Positions 21,389 to 32,755 of a DNA stretch of 64,000 nucleotides are shown in pieces. The translations under genes were made by a program, and so were the position numbers. How positions within the stretch are numbered: the stretch's first letter is position 1; each line of letters begins with the position of its first letter. The notes under the pieces are model-generated. The model was not told the DNA's origin and made no database searches. It was given only the letters and a program-made list of their open reading frames with translations. Source of the DNA: Pezicula radicicola (taxonomy: Eukaryota > Ascomycota > Leotiomycetes > Helotiales > Dermateaceae); contig PDUO01000010.1 of the NCBI GenBank assembly GCA_003008705.1, positions 992,001 to 1,056,000 of the forward strand, in the 5' to 3' direction.

Positions 21389-23455
21389 TCAATCGCCAAT
21401 CTGGAATTTTCTAGCCTTCTCTTCCAATCTCTCCAGCTCACCTAGCACGTCAGAATGGAATGCTGCCTGAAGCTTCGGATCGTGAAGGTCTCTCGAATCC
21501 TCATCAAAATTGCAGAACAAGCACCTCCTCACAACCTGTCCGTAAGTAGAGCCCAATCCATTTCCGATATTATCACTTAGCCGTTCGGCAGTACGAAGGT
21601 CGACATACAGGTCCCCTTGACCGTTCACGCAATCTTCATCTTCACGCAGACTTCTAAACGGTGCTTGATACGCAAGCTCAATCAGAACTATCCCAAGGCC
21701 AAAAAGGTACGGGTTTCGGAAGACCCTCCCATCTGAGTTAATTCGACTGTCCAGTGCTCCTTGGTCGCATACCTGCACGTTCAAGTGAGGTGCTGTCAGC
21801 GTTAGACGTTTCTGAAGCGTCTTCTCGCTCATTCCAAAGAATACAACGTCATCACTGCGCCAGCAATCCTTCAATAGTGGCGTGGCATGAAATTGTAGCA
21901 CGGCTGATGCCAGTTGCCTTGCTAATTTCACACTCTCGTATGACAGCAGTTGTTCTGTATGTCCTGCAGAGATTCTCAATGCTAGTTTCTTAGATATAAT
22001 TTTGGATCGTGGACAAAACCTCTGCAAGCACGACTACTCTTGCCTGGGAATATTTGCTAAGAGAAGGGACTAACTTCTTTGTGCTACTAAAGCCATCAGG
22101 CGAGCTAGCGATATAAAGTCCTTCTTCTGCGAGACAAGTGCATCTGGGACGAGTGACACTCGATGCTTGCAAGTATCGCCTCTGCGAAGATAGCCTATGC
22201 AAGTGCCTCTATCGGTCATCGTGCGTGGTTGAAATTGCTGCACGTGGACACAGAAATTGTGGTTCTTAGAAAAGTCTGGGAGTGATGTATCGGCAGCATT
22301 GGAAACGAGAACTTCATTTGAGAGTGTCCGAGGTGGCGCCGCACTTTCTTCCGAGCAGTAGAAGTGACCTGCGGAGGTGGTGGTGGGTCTAAAGTCATTT
22401 TAAAATTCGAGAGCGCATTCTGAACCTCGTCCCTTTGCTTTGTTGCTTTGTTAACCACCGTATCGTTGAGAATCGATTCAATGGCGATCCAGATAGGCCC
22501 TGTGCCTGCCGATGGATTCACAAGTACATTTTGTGCAAATGCCATGATGAATTGAATAAAAGGAGGATCGCCAGCGCTGAGATTGACTTGTTGAGGTTCT
22601 AGCTGTATTTGGGCCCAGTGCTCAGGATGCACGCTACAGGCATCTCCTAAAGCATCGAAGAGCTCAGCCGCTGCCTTCCTCACAACACTATACCGCTCCG
22701 TATTTTGCTTGGTTTTTTGCGGCTTCTGTGTGGGCGTAGGACCTGTTTGGAGGCTCTTCAGCCTGTTTATTTGACTTGAGATTCTTATGAACTCGGCATT
22801 GAGCTTAACCAATTCTGATAACCGTGCCTCCAGTCGAGTTTCCGCGAAGGCAAATTTTAGTTTCTCTTTGGTTCTGATAAAGAGGTCGCGTTTTGACTCG
22901 TGCTAGGTTATAGCAAATGTGTTAGCCAACTACAGGTTTCTAAACTTACAGTATCTTCAACATTACCGGAATCGACTTCTCAAGAAACTGGTCCATGAGA
23001 GAGAGTTTTGAGCCAATAGCCATGATAATTCTTGTAATTCGAGAACTCAGAGTCAGATCAGTTATTCGAGAGAATGGAGGATCACTTGGAACGTGGTCAG
23101 GAGTAAGAGTCAAGGATTAATATTCTACTCGGAGTTTTTGCTCACCCAAGCAAGCTGTTTCCGAAGCACCCAAGTGCTTTGAGAGCTCCGACTGTGCACT
23201 CGGGTCGGATGCTAGAGGATGGTTTTCCTCCTCAAGTATTTTGCTAGCTGTTTCTAGGCTCGAGAGACATGCGAGCAATATTTGGGCTTCATTGCAGAAG
23301 GTTGTTTGTTCGACATACAGACTGCGCTGAAACTCAATGACTTCAACTCCGCAATTCTTGTATCGTGCAAAGACTCTGTAAATTGCTTTATACCGCTTTG
23401 CTACCTCGACTGCTAGGGGCAAGACACCGAGCACAACACCAGTCACTGCGGCCAT
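21389..23455 (-). pseudogene. DUF7580-like gene with reading-frame lesions
   Basis: This resembles the Pezizomycotina proteins with a DUF7580 C-terminus, a large unexplained family often found with incompatibility or NLR-like genes. The N-terminus (MAAVTGVVLGVLPLAVEVAK) and the C-terminal segments LARQLASAVLQFHATPLLKD and NPYLFGLGIVLIELAYQAPF fit well. Two joins work: GTAATG to CCTAG (about 22978 to 22903) and a 93-nt intron GTTAGT to CTAG (about 22075 to 21983). Two defects remain. A TAA at 23117-23119 stops the first frame, although sensible sequence resumes in that same frame, and the GTGAGC-CCAAG intron that would remove it shifts the frame. In addition, STARKKVR near 22345 runs into the wrong frame, one base off from SNEVLVSNAADTSLPDFS, with no usable intron. 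I read it as a recent pseudogene. Uncommon splicing is the alternative. Confidence 0.6.
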
Positions 23456-23888
23456 ATCATTGATCTGGGGTTGACCAGCTTGCGATAATTGGGAGCCGAA
23501 GCACCTTTATAACTAGGGCTGTCACTCCAGCAGATTCAAGCCTCATTCAGTCGGCCGCGTACTGAAGCAGTCCATAGTTCAAAGTTCCCTTCTGTGCAAG
23601 AAATTGTGTTGATTGGCGAATCCAGCATGCACAGCTGCGAATGTGTACAACTTCTATTCGTTGTGATCGCTACAAAATATATGCAGTCTCCCAATCTTGC
23701 ATAGTCGAAGGCTGAGGCGAGGCTATGCAGTTCTGCCTGGTGTGTTGCCCATGCTTTCCATAGAAGCTGGGCGCGCACCGAACAAGAGGTCTTGCAAACT
23801 ATGGCAACACCCTGAGTGATTGCATCTCTTATACAGAGTGCAACCACATTGGCTGATCTTAGATAACGAACATACCACTATCGCAACG

Positions 23889-24080
23889 ATGAGTACTCAT
23901 GCAGAGTCCAGGAAAGTCAAAGTTACCGACCGCGATGGGACTGCGACTGTAGAGTATAGATCCAGACAGCCAACAGATGATAGTGCACTAAGCTCGAGGG
24001 AAGCATGTGATCATTATAAGTCGTCAGAAAGAAAGGAACGGCGGGACCGAGACAACGGCAAGTCCAGTTCGCGACGATAA
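23889..24080 (+). CDS. Possible small basic hypothetical protein
   Basis: A 63-residue frame starting at ATG 23889 (MSTHAESRKVKVTDRDG) and ending in a Lys/Arg/Asp/Ser-rich tail (SSERKERRDRDNGKSSSRR). It is polar throughout, with no membrane segment and no known motif. It lies head to head with the DUF7580-like gene, 433 nt from its start, so a shared promoter is possible. Composition is consistent with a small disordered protein, but a chance frame cannot be excluded. In the intervening segment an antisense frame (23536-23847) was not accepted. Confidence 0.3.
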   Translation: MSTHAESRKVKVTDRDGTATVEYRSRQPTDDSALSSREACDHYKSSERKERRDRDNGKSSSRR

Positions 24081-25217
24081 AGAGAGACGGTTATATATGT
24101 ATCATAAGGAAGGTATAGGGAGGAGCTAGTTCTTGTAAGACACAAACGACAAATACATATAATTTCCTTCGCTCAATTCGACATCTTTTGTGATTTCACT
24201 AATCCCCAAATACCCTCCATGGACTTGGGGCAAATCATGACTTACTATCCACGCCAACAACCTTTGACGAGGACATAGCGAGAGACAGACTGCAACAACA
24301 CAATGCCAAAAGTCAACCGAACCATGGCTAGTGTCTATCAGGATGCAGTATAAGACCAGAGTTTTAGGATAACTTCTGCACTGTCATCGATGCCTCTGCA
24401 GTCTATCGCTGCGCTGTCTCTAGCGTATGACGATATCTTCAGGTAGAGACTTCAGGCCGCACACAACCAGCAGTTAAATTCTTAGAAACCACTTAGTATT
24501 CCTTTTCACGCGAATAGTTTGCTAGACAGCGGCAGGAGTACAACGAAGGAGATCAAATCCCATCGATACCAATTGCAAATTGCACTCCCGTTATTATACC
24601 GAATTCAACTTCGGAAGAAAGCAAACACGACCTTTCAAAAATGCCTTAATTTGTCGTTAGTACACAATCTCTGGAACTTGCACGCACGTGGCAGCGAAGG
24701 AGGAGCTTGGGACTCAAGCGTGCTGGAAATTCGGAGAAGTTGTGATCGGACCCTGGGGCCAGATTCGAGCCTAGCTAGCCATATATCTTATGAATGGAGT
24801 AGAAGTTGCTGTCTTCAATTATTGTTAACACTGTTTTGAAGACAACGAACTTGTTTATAGGTTGGGACGGGCGCATTGGGATTCAAAAACGAGGCTTCGA
24901 GTAGATAGTAGCCTTCTGACCTAGGAAGGGGCGGGTAATAATCTAAATAACCAGCTTTCCTCTTTTCCTAACTGTAAGAAAAGTTATTCAGTCATCTTGG
25001 GAAGAGAATTCAGGGATCAATAGGACAGAAACATGATAGTCGCTTGAGTTAAGAAGGTCTTAGTTCAAAGTAGGAATCAAAGATCGCAATTTTCAAAGGT
25101 ATAGGATACAGTATAAAAGTTCACAGTACTTGTACATTACAAGAAACAAGTCTCCCGCCTCAAATATCCCCTCAACTCCTCTATCTATCATTATCATTAA
25201 CACCACCTCCTGCCTCT
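24081..25217. other. Gene-free interval
   Basis: No supported gene. The 106-codon frame at 24519-24839 has no recognisable content. The right end is the 3' flank of the RTA1-domain gene. Confidence 0.4.
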
Positions 25218-26324
25218 CTACTTCCTCTCAACAGTCTCCCCCTGACTATCAACACTAGTAACACTCCTCGGCAAACTCTTCTCACCCTTCTTACTCCAAG
25301 CAAAAGTCAACCTGGACCACTGACCCAAAAATGCATAACCAGGATGTCCAACCGTCAATGCAATAGTAGCAATGCCGACCATGGTGCCCTCCAATACCAA
25401 GAATGTAACCTCATCATTTGCTAATGAGCCATCGAAACCTTGAGATAGTTCTGCGACGCGGAAAGCTGAACGGACTAGGATGGTTATCGTTGCTATTGTG
25501 AGTGCTGTATATCCGTTAGTAAAAAGGCAGAATATAAAAGAGAAAGAGAGGGGGGAAGTTGGTAGTGCGAAATTGAAAAGGATAGAGGCTGAAAAAAAAA
25601 GGGAGGAAAACTAACCAAGCAAGAAAAAAGAAAACCTCCTACTCCCCCAAACATCCCTATGTTCACCATTCCAACCCGTCCTCCTCTGTCCAAGAACCTT
25701 TCTGGCAAAATCCGCACAAAGAACAATAAAAACCACCAGACTAACAACCTGTAAACTAAGACCAGCAAGCATAATATTAATACCTGATTGTCTCAAATCA
25801 GGATTATCATCAGGTGCGACACTAGTAACAGCTCCTCCTGCAGCCTGTAATAACAGTGATACGAAATCCGAAGAGACGAAGAGGAATGTATAAGTTGAAG
25901 GTTTTAATTTGGAGAGGTGTGTTCCGTATACAACAACTATTCGACCTAGACAGACATAGATAGCAGCACACATGAATGCTGGGCCGATTGTAAGTGGGAT
26001 TAAAGAGAGGAGGAAAGATGAGAAGTCGAAGGGGTTTGTTCGCATCATTAGCCGGCCGACATAACCTAGGACTTCGAGTAGTATTCCGCATAGCATTGCT
26101 ATGCTGAAATACCAGGTTCGATAGTAGCCGCCGAGGAGGATGTGGAGGACCAGGAAGAGTGAGAAGAGGGCTACGAAAACGGCCGTTCCTCCTAGTGATG
26201 GGATGTGGTTTATGAAGGCGTAGTCGAGGGGACAGATTTCGAGGGTGCAGCAGGATGTGCGATCGCAGTGGTCCAAGTCTATCATGGTTCCATTGAGGAA
26301 GTAGCGTGGGTTTGAGTCTGTCAT
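25218..26324 (-). CDS. RTA1-domain membrane protein (lipid-translocating exporter-like)
   Basis: Seven-helix fungal membrane protein of the RTA1/RSB1 family, linked in yeast to sphingoid base export and resistance to 7-aminocholesterol. Exons 26324-25616 and 25504-25218 give 331 aa in frame. The polar, Cys-containing N-terminus (HCDRTSCCTLEICPLDYAFI) precedes helix 1. Family motifs follow: GGYYRTWYFSIAMLCGILLE, EVLGYVGRLMM, LTIGPAFMCAAIYVCLGRI, FVSSDFVSLLLQAAGGAV, and across the splice VRSAFRVAELSQGFDGSL. The C-terminus is short and charged. The join is confirmed because it recreates the usual segment between helices 5 and 6. Localisation is probably the plasma membrane. The substrate is unknown. 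Confidence 0.9.
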
Positions 26325-27277
26325 TTTGGTGGTGGTTGTTTTGGTTGAGGTGTTGATGTTAGGCTACCACATGAAATGGATTTGCTATTGGGTATAGTGA
26401 ATTTGAAAAGGAATGATTTGATGACTGAGCTGCAAGAGTAAATATGTGCAGGTGATATGAGCTGAGTTTACAAAGAAAATGATACCTTGAAAGGGCTGTA
26501 TATGTAATACTTATACAGCTGCCTCATTCCTTCCCCAAATAAGCCACGCACTCTCCAAACGCACGTAAGGCTCATCTCCAACGGGATTCCAACGGCACAG
26601 CAGACATGTTGAATCGTACATTCTCCATCTAACAAGATAATAAGAAGCACTTATGCATTCGTCGCGACTTGGCACCAATTAAATCATCCGTACGACATTG
26701 GCATATGTGAAGTAGTTTGAGACTTTTCTTCCAGACATCTATCACAGAGTAATATCTCGGGACAACTTGTGTCCGTGGCGCTCCGTGGAGGACGTGGGCT
26801 CCGTTTTGCGTAAGGCTGTTCGTCGAATTCGCACTCGCTTAAGCCCCTTTGTTGAGCAAGGCCAATCAATACGAGGCGGGTAAGCTCGCTTAGACCCGAT
26901 CGTTGTCGTCAGTAACACAATAGCTCACTTACTCCGTATTCCGTATTAGCATCCTCGCAACTTGGGCCCCCTCTTTAGCGATAGCACATAAGCCACCACC
27001 AAAACGTCAAACGTCAACAGGCAGCCGTTTTGCTTTTGTTTTTTAAGTTTATCTTGTGTGCTGCTTGTTACGTCCGTATGGGAGGTATTTGTCAAGACTG
27101 AAAAGTCTTGAAGTCAGGTTCTCGGCTATGAATGTGGATTTCCTCAAAGCAATGGATGCTCTTATATCTATGCCAGGCCTGCTCCTACTCCATGCCATGG
27201 AGCGCTTTCAACGGCGATGCTGTGTTGCGTGTTGCAGTGTCTTTTTGGAATTCATGTTTGAAATTTGAAAACTTAAA
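26325..27277. promoter_or_regulatory. Divergent promoter between RTA1 gene and Zn2Cys6 gene
   Basis: No gene supported. Small frames on both strands (26468-26650, 26684-26869, 27056-27268) lack recognisable content. Because the two flanking genes point away from this interval, the Zn2Cys6 factor could control the RTA1 gene. That is only a positional suggestion. Confidence 0.4.
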
Positions 27278-28969
27278 ATGGTAGGCATACCTGGAAAATC
27301 GAAAGGCTGTCATTCTTGCCGGCGACGCAAAATCGGAGTGAGGACACACTTTCTAACAAGTTAGAACTCAACTGACCCACGGTAAAATAAAGTGCGATCT
27401 CACCAAGCCAAGTTGCTGGAAATGTACAAATACTGGTAGAATTTGCGAAGGCTATGAACGAAGAGCAGTATTCCTCAATAGGACAGAAAAGGGGTTGCAG
27501 AAGCGACGCCGTCTTGAGGAGGATCGGCCAAGGGAAGATGGTAGAGTTGCATGGAGTGCACCAGTGGGTAATGGTGAAGACAAGAAGCCACCAAAGTCAA
27601 GCTCTAGTATTTCTCCCGTTCAGTCTTTCCAAACCTTACAAAGTCCCTCTGCTATGAAACAGAAATGCCAGGGTATGTTCATGGATCGTTTTCTGCCTTT
27701 AGATCTGAGGAAGGCTGGAAATATAAGCCTCTGGCTGCGTGAAGCCGTTTCTTTAGACGAAAGCGTACAAGGAAAGGCGCTGGAGATGTCACTTCGGGCC
27801 CTCTTTGTGACAAGAGTAGGGAGGGCGATGCAGAACCAGGATCTGATCATCGAAGGAAAGATGGTATACAGTGGTGCTCTTCGGGAACTGCAGAAGGCTT
27901 TGTGGAGTAAGGACTTAGTAGACAAGGACGAAACACTTGCTGCTTGTCATGCTTTGGCCATTTATGAGGTAAGTCCCAGAATAAGTACACTTTAACTTAC
28001 TGGAATAATAACTTCAATCCAGCTTTATGAGTCTACTACAAATTCCATCCGAGGACATGATGACCATATTCTGGGTATCGTGCGTCTCGTCCAATACCGT
28101 GGTTCGAAAATGGCTCATTCGCGACTCGGCGATGCTCTCATGAGAGAGATCTATTACCTGTCTGTAAGTAGATATTTTCTATAGAAAAGGGTATATATAA
28201 AGTGACTTACAAGAAATAGATGATCTATAGCATCCAATACAGGAGGGCATCTCCTATGAAAGATTTCGTACTCCAATCTGAATCGTGGAGTCAAAACGAT
28301 ATCAGCAGACAGAGGTTGTATGGCGTCGGCCTATCACTAGGTGTGGTGATCGAAGATATCGACAGATTCCAATCCACGATGAACAGTGTTGGTGTGCTAT
28401 GCGAGATTTTGGGTCGTTGTTCGAAACTGGATGATGAGCTTGAACGTTGGTATGACGACTTTCAGAAGATATCACCGTTGCCACTATACTGGAAAAGCAG
28501 TGCCGACTTTGACGATCCAGCTTCGACCAAGATAGAATTTCCTTCACTCGCTGTTGCGCATCCAATGCTAGACTTTTGGGCTTTACAGCTTTGCGTAAGC
28601 ACTACGATAGCATTGCTTTGTCGTGAGGCTCCGTTTGAGGCCCATCAACATAACCTGACTGGGATAGCTGTGTCTGTAAACATTCCGAATTTGAAAAAGA
28701 GGCACTGTATGTCTCATTTTCTTGAGCTGGCAACAAATATTCTAGAGTCAATGCAATATCCTATGCGTGAAGAGCATGGCATTGTTAGCGCCCAGAGATG
28801 CATCTTCCCGGGTCGCGTCGCTCTGGCAACATTGGAGCGCCTTGATCGCAAAAAATTCGAATACTGTACAGTTATTTTCGAGTACTTGACTCAAAAGAAG
28901 GGGTTGCAGTTTGCGGGACATATTGCAAAGGTGTCAGGTAGATGGGATACGGAGACAAAAATCTGTTGA
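27278..28969 (+). CDS. Zn2Cys6 fungal transcription factor
   Basis: Binuclear zinc cluster regulator. Exons 27278-27337, 27393-27968, 28023-28163 and 28220-28969 give 508 aa, all in frame. The first join assembles the cluster: KGCHSCRRRKIG from exon 1 and CDLTKPSCWKCTNTGRIC from exon 2, giving Cx2Cx6C-x6-Cx2Cx6C. The usual Lys before the third Cys is Gly here. A basic segment (LQKRRRLEEDRP) follows at about residues 50-60, then a Ser/Pro linker. The rest is the helical fungal-specific middle region: LDLRKAGNISLWLREAV, DKDETLAACHALAIYELYES and IYYLSMIYSIQYRRASP. This layout matches the C6 factors with a DUF3468-like regulatory domain. Targets are unknown. The RTA1 gene upstream is a candidate from position. 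Confidence 0.88.
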
Positions 28970-30978
28970 GAATCGAGATGGCGATCGAGCCCCAAGACTA
29001 GAGTTAGGCATACCGTAATTCTAATATCAAAGGAGACGAAAATAAAGATTGATAAAGCAATGTGACCTCCTACTGTGCCTACCAGCACACAGTTTGACAT
29101 CATCAACGGCTGTTTCGTTCTTTTGAGGAAATCGATAGTCTGGAAATCCAGGCAACAGTATTATGGTAGTTGATGATTGAGCATGCCTACCTCATCATAA
29201 CTCTACCATCCAAGCTGTGTTCATGCCCACGGTACCTCACGATGGATGGAAGTAAGAGGATCTCGACTGCCTGTCACCATCGGGAGATAGCACTAGGTAG
29301 GTAGTATTATGGCGAAGACTTCATTCCCTGCTTGCCCATTGGCTGGATTCATTTCTGGATATAACGTTCTGGCCTGGAGGCAACGCGATTCGGTGAGAGC
29401 TGATGCGATTGTGTGCTTGAATCTGGAAAATAACGAAAACTACATTAGTACCGGTACAACCTTCAGGCTACAGTTTTTCTGATCAACACAACGGATCCAT
29501 GTGCTCGGGAGTCTCGGCATTCATTCAGAGGCACCGTAGAAGGGATGGCCAAAGAAACCAAGAGCACAAGAGATCCAGAAGAGCTTCAAGAGGATCAGGG
29601 AAGCTTTTAACGACCAATTCAGGGCCTGGATTAGGATGCGATATCAGACGAGACCCTCGAAACATGTTGCGATGGAGGAGCACGAGCAGATGTCAAAGAA
29701 CATAGGAGGCTTTTTCCTTCCTGTCTCTCGAATCCTACAGGTGGACGTGTCGGAATTTCACATGGTAGTGACACTACGGTACTCGCTGCAGCAAACACTG
29801 ACTTTGTAGAAAAGTATGTATGATATCAGTAACAAATGCCCGTACTTGGTGTGGCTATTAGCGTCCTCGATATTCCCAGCTGCCTGGATGTTCAGTTGAT
29901 GTAGGTCGAACCGGGCATCCGATTGCAACATGCAAAGCATCATGTGGCGTTCGTTTGAAAGGTACTCACTCGTACTATGGATGAATAAACGTTAATTATT
30001 AGGTGACGAGCTACGTTAAATTTAACGTTTATTCGTCCTCAGTACGAGTAGTACAGTACTGTAAGAAGTACGATGTACGGTGGGAATTCTTTCGGTGCCT
30101 GCTGATGCCAAAATTAATTCAGACATCATGATGGTGGGGGATGTGTTCCTCCATAAGACCCCGTCGCCGCCATTGCTGCTCCCACCTACCGTGCTGTTCA
30201 GAGCTGACTGTAGACGGCGCAGTGTCAGCCAATTGTCCTGCCCCAATCCAAAAATACGATACTGCACAGCGGAGAGTATCCATCTCGAGTCGCTCTCAGC
30301 CAATCCTCATGTAAGCGCTTGCCTCCAGTTGGTGTAGCTGTGGCTGTACGGCGTCAGTAGCGGACTCCTCTGTGTGCTGGAGAAGACCAGCAAGTCCAGG
30401 GATTCTGCTGCGGTGGGAGGGGTCGCCAGTGTTCCTGAATCCAGTTGAGTTTAGCCTGACACCAGACTGAATGCTGATCTGCGTCAAAGTCCAGACATTC
30501 CCAGCGGCGTTGAAGGGAACCACTCCTCGACCTTCGTTTTCAAACAGCCCTTTCGACTGCAAGCAGCGACACGATAATTGTCTACTTGAGCATTGTTTGG
30601 GCCAAGTTCCACGAGGTTAATTCACATAATTCATTAATTAATTTGTAATAGAGAGCGTTTAAGCATGTCCTATCATCCACTCGACAACTCGCGCGACCTT
30701 GCTGAAAGAGATGAACGAGACAACTCGCTTGATCTGCACGGCTTCCCTGTAGGGGACCCTGGCGAGATGAGTGTAAGTTCCTGTTTCAACCCTCTGGGAC
30801 TCGCCATTCACGCGTTTCACGGCCCTTGAGACACCATCACCACCTCTACAAGTCCAAGTCTTCACGGACAACCGACTTTCCCCATTCCCAGTCCGTCCCA
30901 CCTCTCCTTAAAGTTCGACGGCACGACATTTCGCATCGCAATCAAGTATCTCTGGAAGAACTTTGCTAATCAATAACA
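28970..30978. other. Gene-free interval with a long imperfect palindrome
   Basis: No supported gene over 2 kb. Small overlapping frames at 29499-30901 on both strands lack known content. The imperfect inverted repeat at 29962-30054 is listed separately. The last 300 bases are pyrimidine-rich and are probably the leader and promoter of the syntaxin gene. Confidence 0.4.
29962..30054. repeat. Imperfect inverted repeat, arms about 35 nt
   Basis: Left arm 29962-29997 and right arm about 30019-30054 are reverse complements apart from one gap and about four mismatches. Both arms contain the shared core GAATAAACGTTAA and the outer ACTCGTACT. The spacer is about 20 nt. It could be a small MITE-like element, a hairpin-forming terminator or a protein-binding palindrome. 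No target-site duplication was identified. Confidence 0.7.
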
Positions 30979-32755
30979 ATGTCACAGCAATACGGGTTAG
31001 TTTGAAGCACATCCCTCCTCGCTCGCACCCTTCTCCATCGACTCGAGCATAATCAATTGCGTACGCCAACCCACAATTGGAACCTTTACTGATAATATAC
31101 AATGAACAGCTACGGAGGACAACAGAACCCATACGCCCAGGGCGGCGGTGGGTTACCATCTGGACCACGAGCTGGAGGTGGTGGGCTGCCTTCAGGACCA
31201 AGGGGAGGAAGAGCAGCCGCACCTGCACCGGGACCACCTGGTGGAGGATTCCGTCAAGAATACAATGACCAGTCATCACCTTCATATGGAGGAGGCAACT
31301 ATGGTGGGAGCTCCCCATCAATGGGTCGTGATGATTATGGGGGTGCGTTCGCTATTTAACCCCTGAGATTCTCAGTTCTGACAATATACAGGTCAAAATG
31401 TAGAGATGGCGCCACTGGCGCAAAACGGACAGCGATTTGCAGGAGGAGGAGCTGGAGGTGACCCAAATGCTATCCTCAACGAGTGTCGCGAAATCGACAA
31501 AGGAATCGATAGCATTGAGCAAAATCTACAGCGACTCCAGATGCTCCAACAACAATCCTTGAACGACCCCGATTCTTCGCTCAACTCTCAAACAAACCGA
31601 CAGCTCGATCAAATGTCTTCGGAAACGATGACTCTCTACCGTAACTTTGCGGGACGCATCAAAGCCATAAAACAACAACCAGAGTCGGGAGCGCCGAAGA
31701 ACGCACCTCAGGTTGGAAAGGTCGACAGGAAGCTGAAGGCTGCAATCAACAAGTACCAGAATGTCGAGTCTGATTTCCGTCGCAAGATGCAAGATCAAAT
31801 GGCGCGTCAATACCGTATCGTTCGACCCGATGCTTCAGAGGCTGAAGTACGAGAGGCAGTGGAGGATACTAGCAACCAGCAGGTCTTTTCTCAGGCATTG
31901 ATGCAGAGCGACCGTCAAGGACAAAGTAGAGCAGCCCTTTCAGCTGTCGAGGATCGTCACAAGGCTATCCAGAAGATCGAGCAGCAGATGATTGAGCTTG
32001 CAGAGCTATTCCAGGATATGGAGGCTCTGGTCGTGCAACAAGAGGCCGCTGTCGAGAACATCGAAATGAAGGGTGAGGAAGTTGTAGAAAACATGGACAA
32101 GGGAACACAGGAGATTGGCACAGCAATTGTGAGCGCGAGAGCACGCAACCGCAAGAAGTGGTGGTGCTTGGGTATCTGTGGTTTGTTTTCTGTCCTCTTA
32201 TCCACTACAGTTTGCTAACAAAACAAAATAGTGGCCATTGTCATTGTTATTGTTATCGTCGTTCTTATCTACAAGTTCGTTATTCAAGGCACCTCATCGA
32301 CCACGTCTACAACTCGTCGCTCTCTCGGCGCCCAATTCCACGAGTCTCACCGTGTTGTCTCCGACCACACACACGTAGGATCTACCAGCAGCAGACGAGT
32401 CGTTCCAGCAAAGGACCTCGGAAAGCGCCAGCCAATACAAGTACCAGGTCTTGAATGGAAGGGCGAGAAACTCGTTGTCCCAGGTGCAGAATATGCTGGT
32501 AGTGGCAAGGCTGTCATTCCTGGTGCCGGGTTCAAAGACGGTGCTGTCGTTCCCGGAGCTTCATTCGGAGGAGGCAAGGCCGTTGTCCCTGGTGTTGACT
32601 TCAAGAGCAGCAAAGCCGTTGTCCCTGGTGCTGGCTTCAAAGATGGCGCGGTTCAGCCAGGCGTAGACTTCAAGAACAGTAAGGCCGTTGCGCCTGGTGT
32701 CGCTTGGAGAGGAGGAGCCGTCGTCCCTGGCGCAGACTACAAAGAAGGAAATTAA
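30979..32755 (+). CDS. SSO1: Plasma-membrane syntaxin (t-SNARE) with long repeat tail after the anchor
   Basis: Qa-SNARE of the Sso1/syntaxin-1 family, which drives fusion of secretory vesicles with the plasma membrane. Exons 30979-30995, 31110-31342, 31392-32180 and 32232-32755 give 520 aa in frame. A Gly/Pro/Tyr-rich N-terminus (about 80 residues) precedes the Habc bundle (ECREIDKGIDSIEQNLQRLQ; YQNVESDFRRKMQDQMARQY). The SNARE helix runs from SAVEDRHKAIQKIEQQM through LFQDME (zero-layer Gln) to KGTQEIGTAI. The membrane segment is VAIVIVIVIVVLIYKFVI (about 347-364). Syntaxins normally end here. This one continues for about 155 residues, ending in nine 11-12-residue repeats of the type VPGAGFKDGAV (32441-32752), which would face the cell exterior. 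The 51-nt intron before the anchor has a weak GTTTGT donor. If retained, it encodes a short hydrophobic end and a stop at 32216-32218. Confidence 0.92.
32441..32752 (+). repeat. In-frame PG repeat array in the syntaxin tail
   Basis: Nine tandem units of 11-12 codons with consensus (V/I/Q/A)PG(A/V)x(F/Y/W)K followed by a Lys-Ala or Gly-Ala-Val end. Examples are VPGLEWKGEKL, IPGAGFKDGAV, VPGVDFKSSKA and QPGVDFKNSKA. The unit IPGAGFKDGAV/VPGAGFKDGAV occurs twice almost identically, suggesting block duplication. Confidence 0.85.

Noticed and set aside
23536..23847. 103-codon minus-strand frame between the DUF7580-like gene and the small plus-strand frame
   Set aside because: Composition is protein-like in part, but there is no motif, no splice context and no recognisable family.
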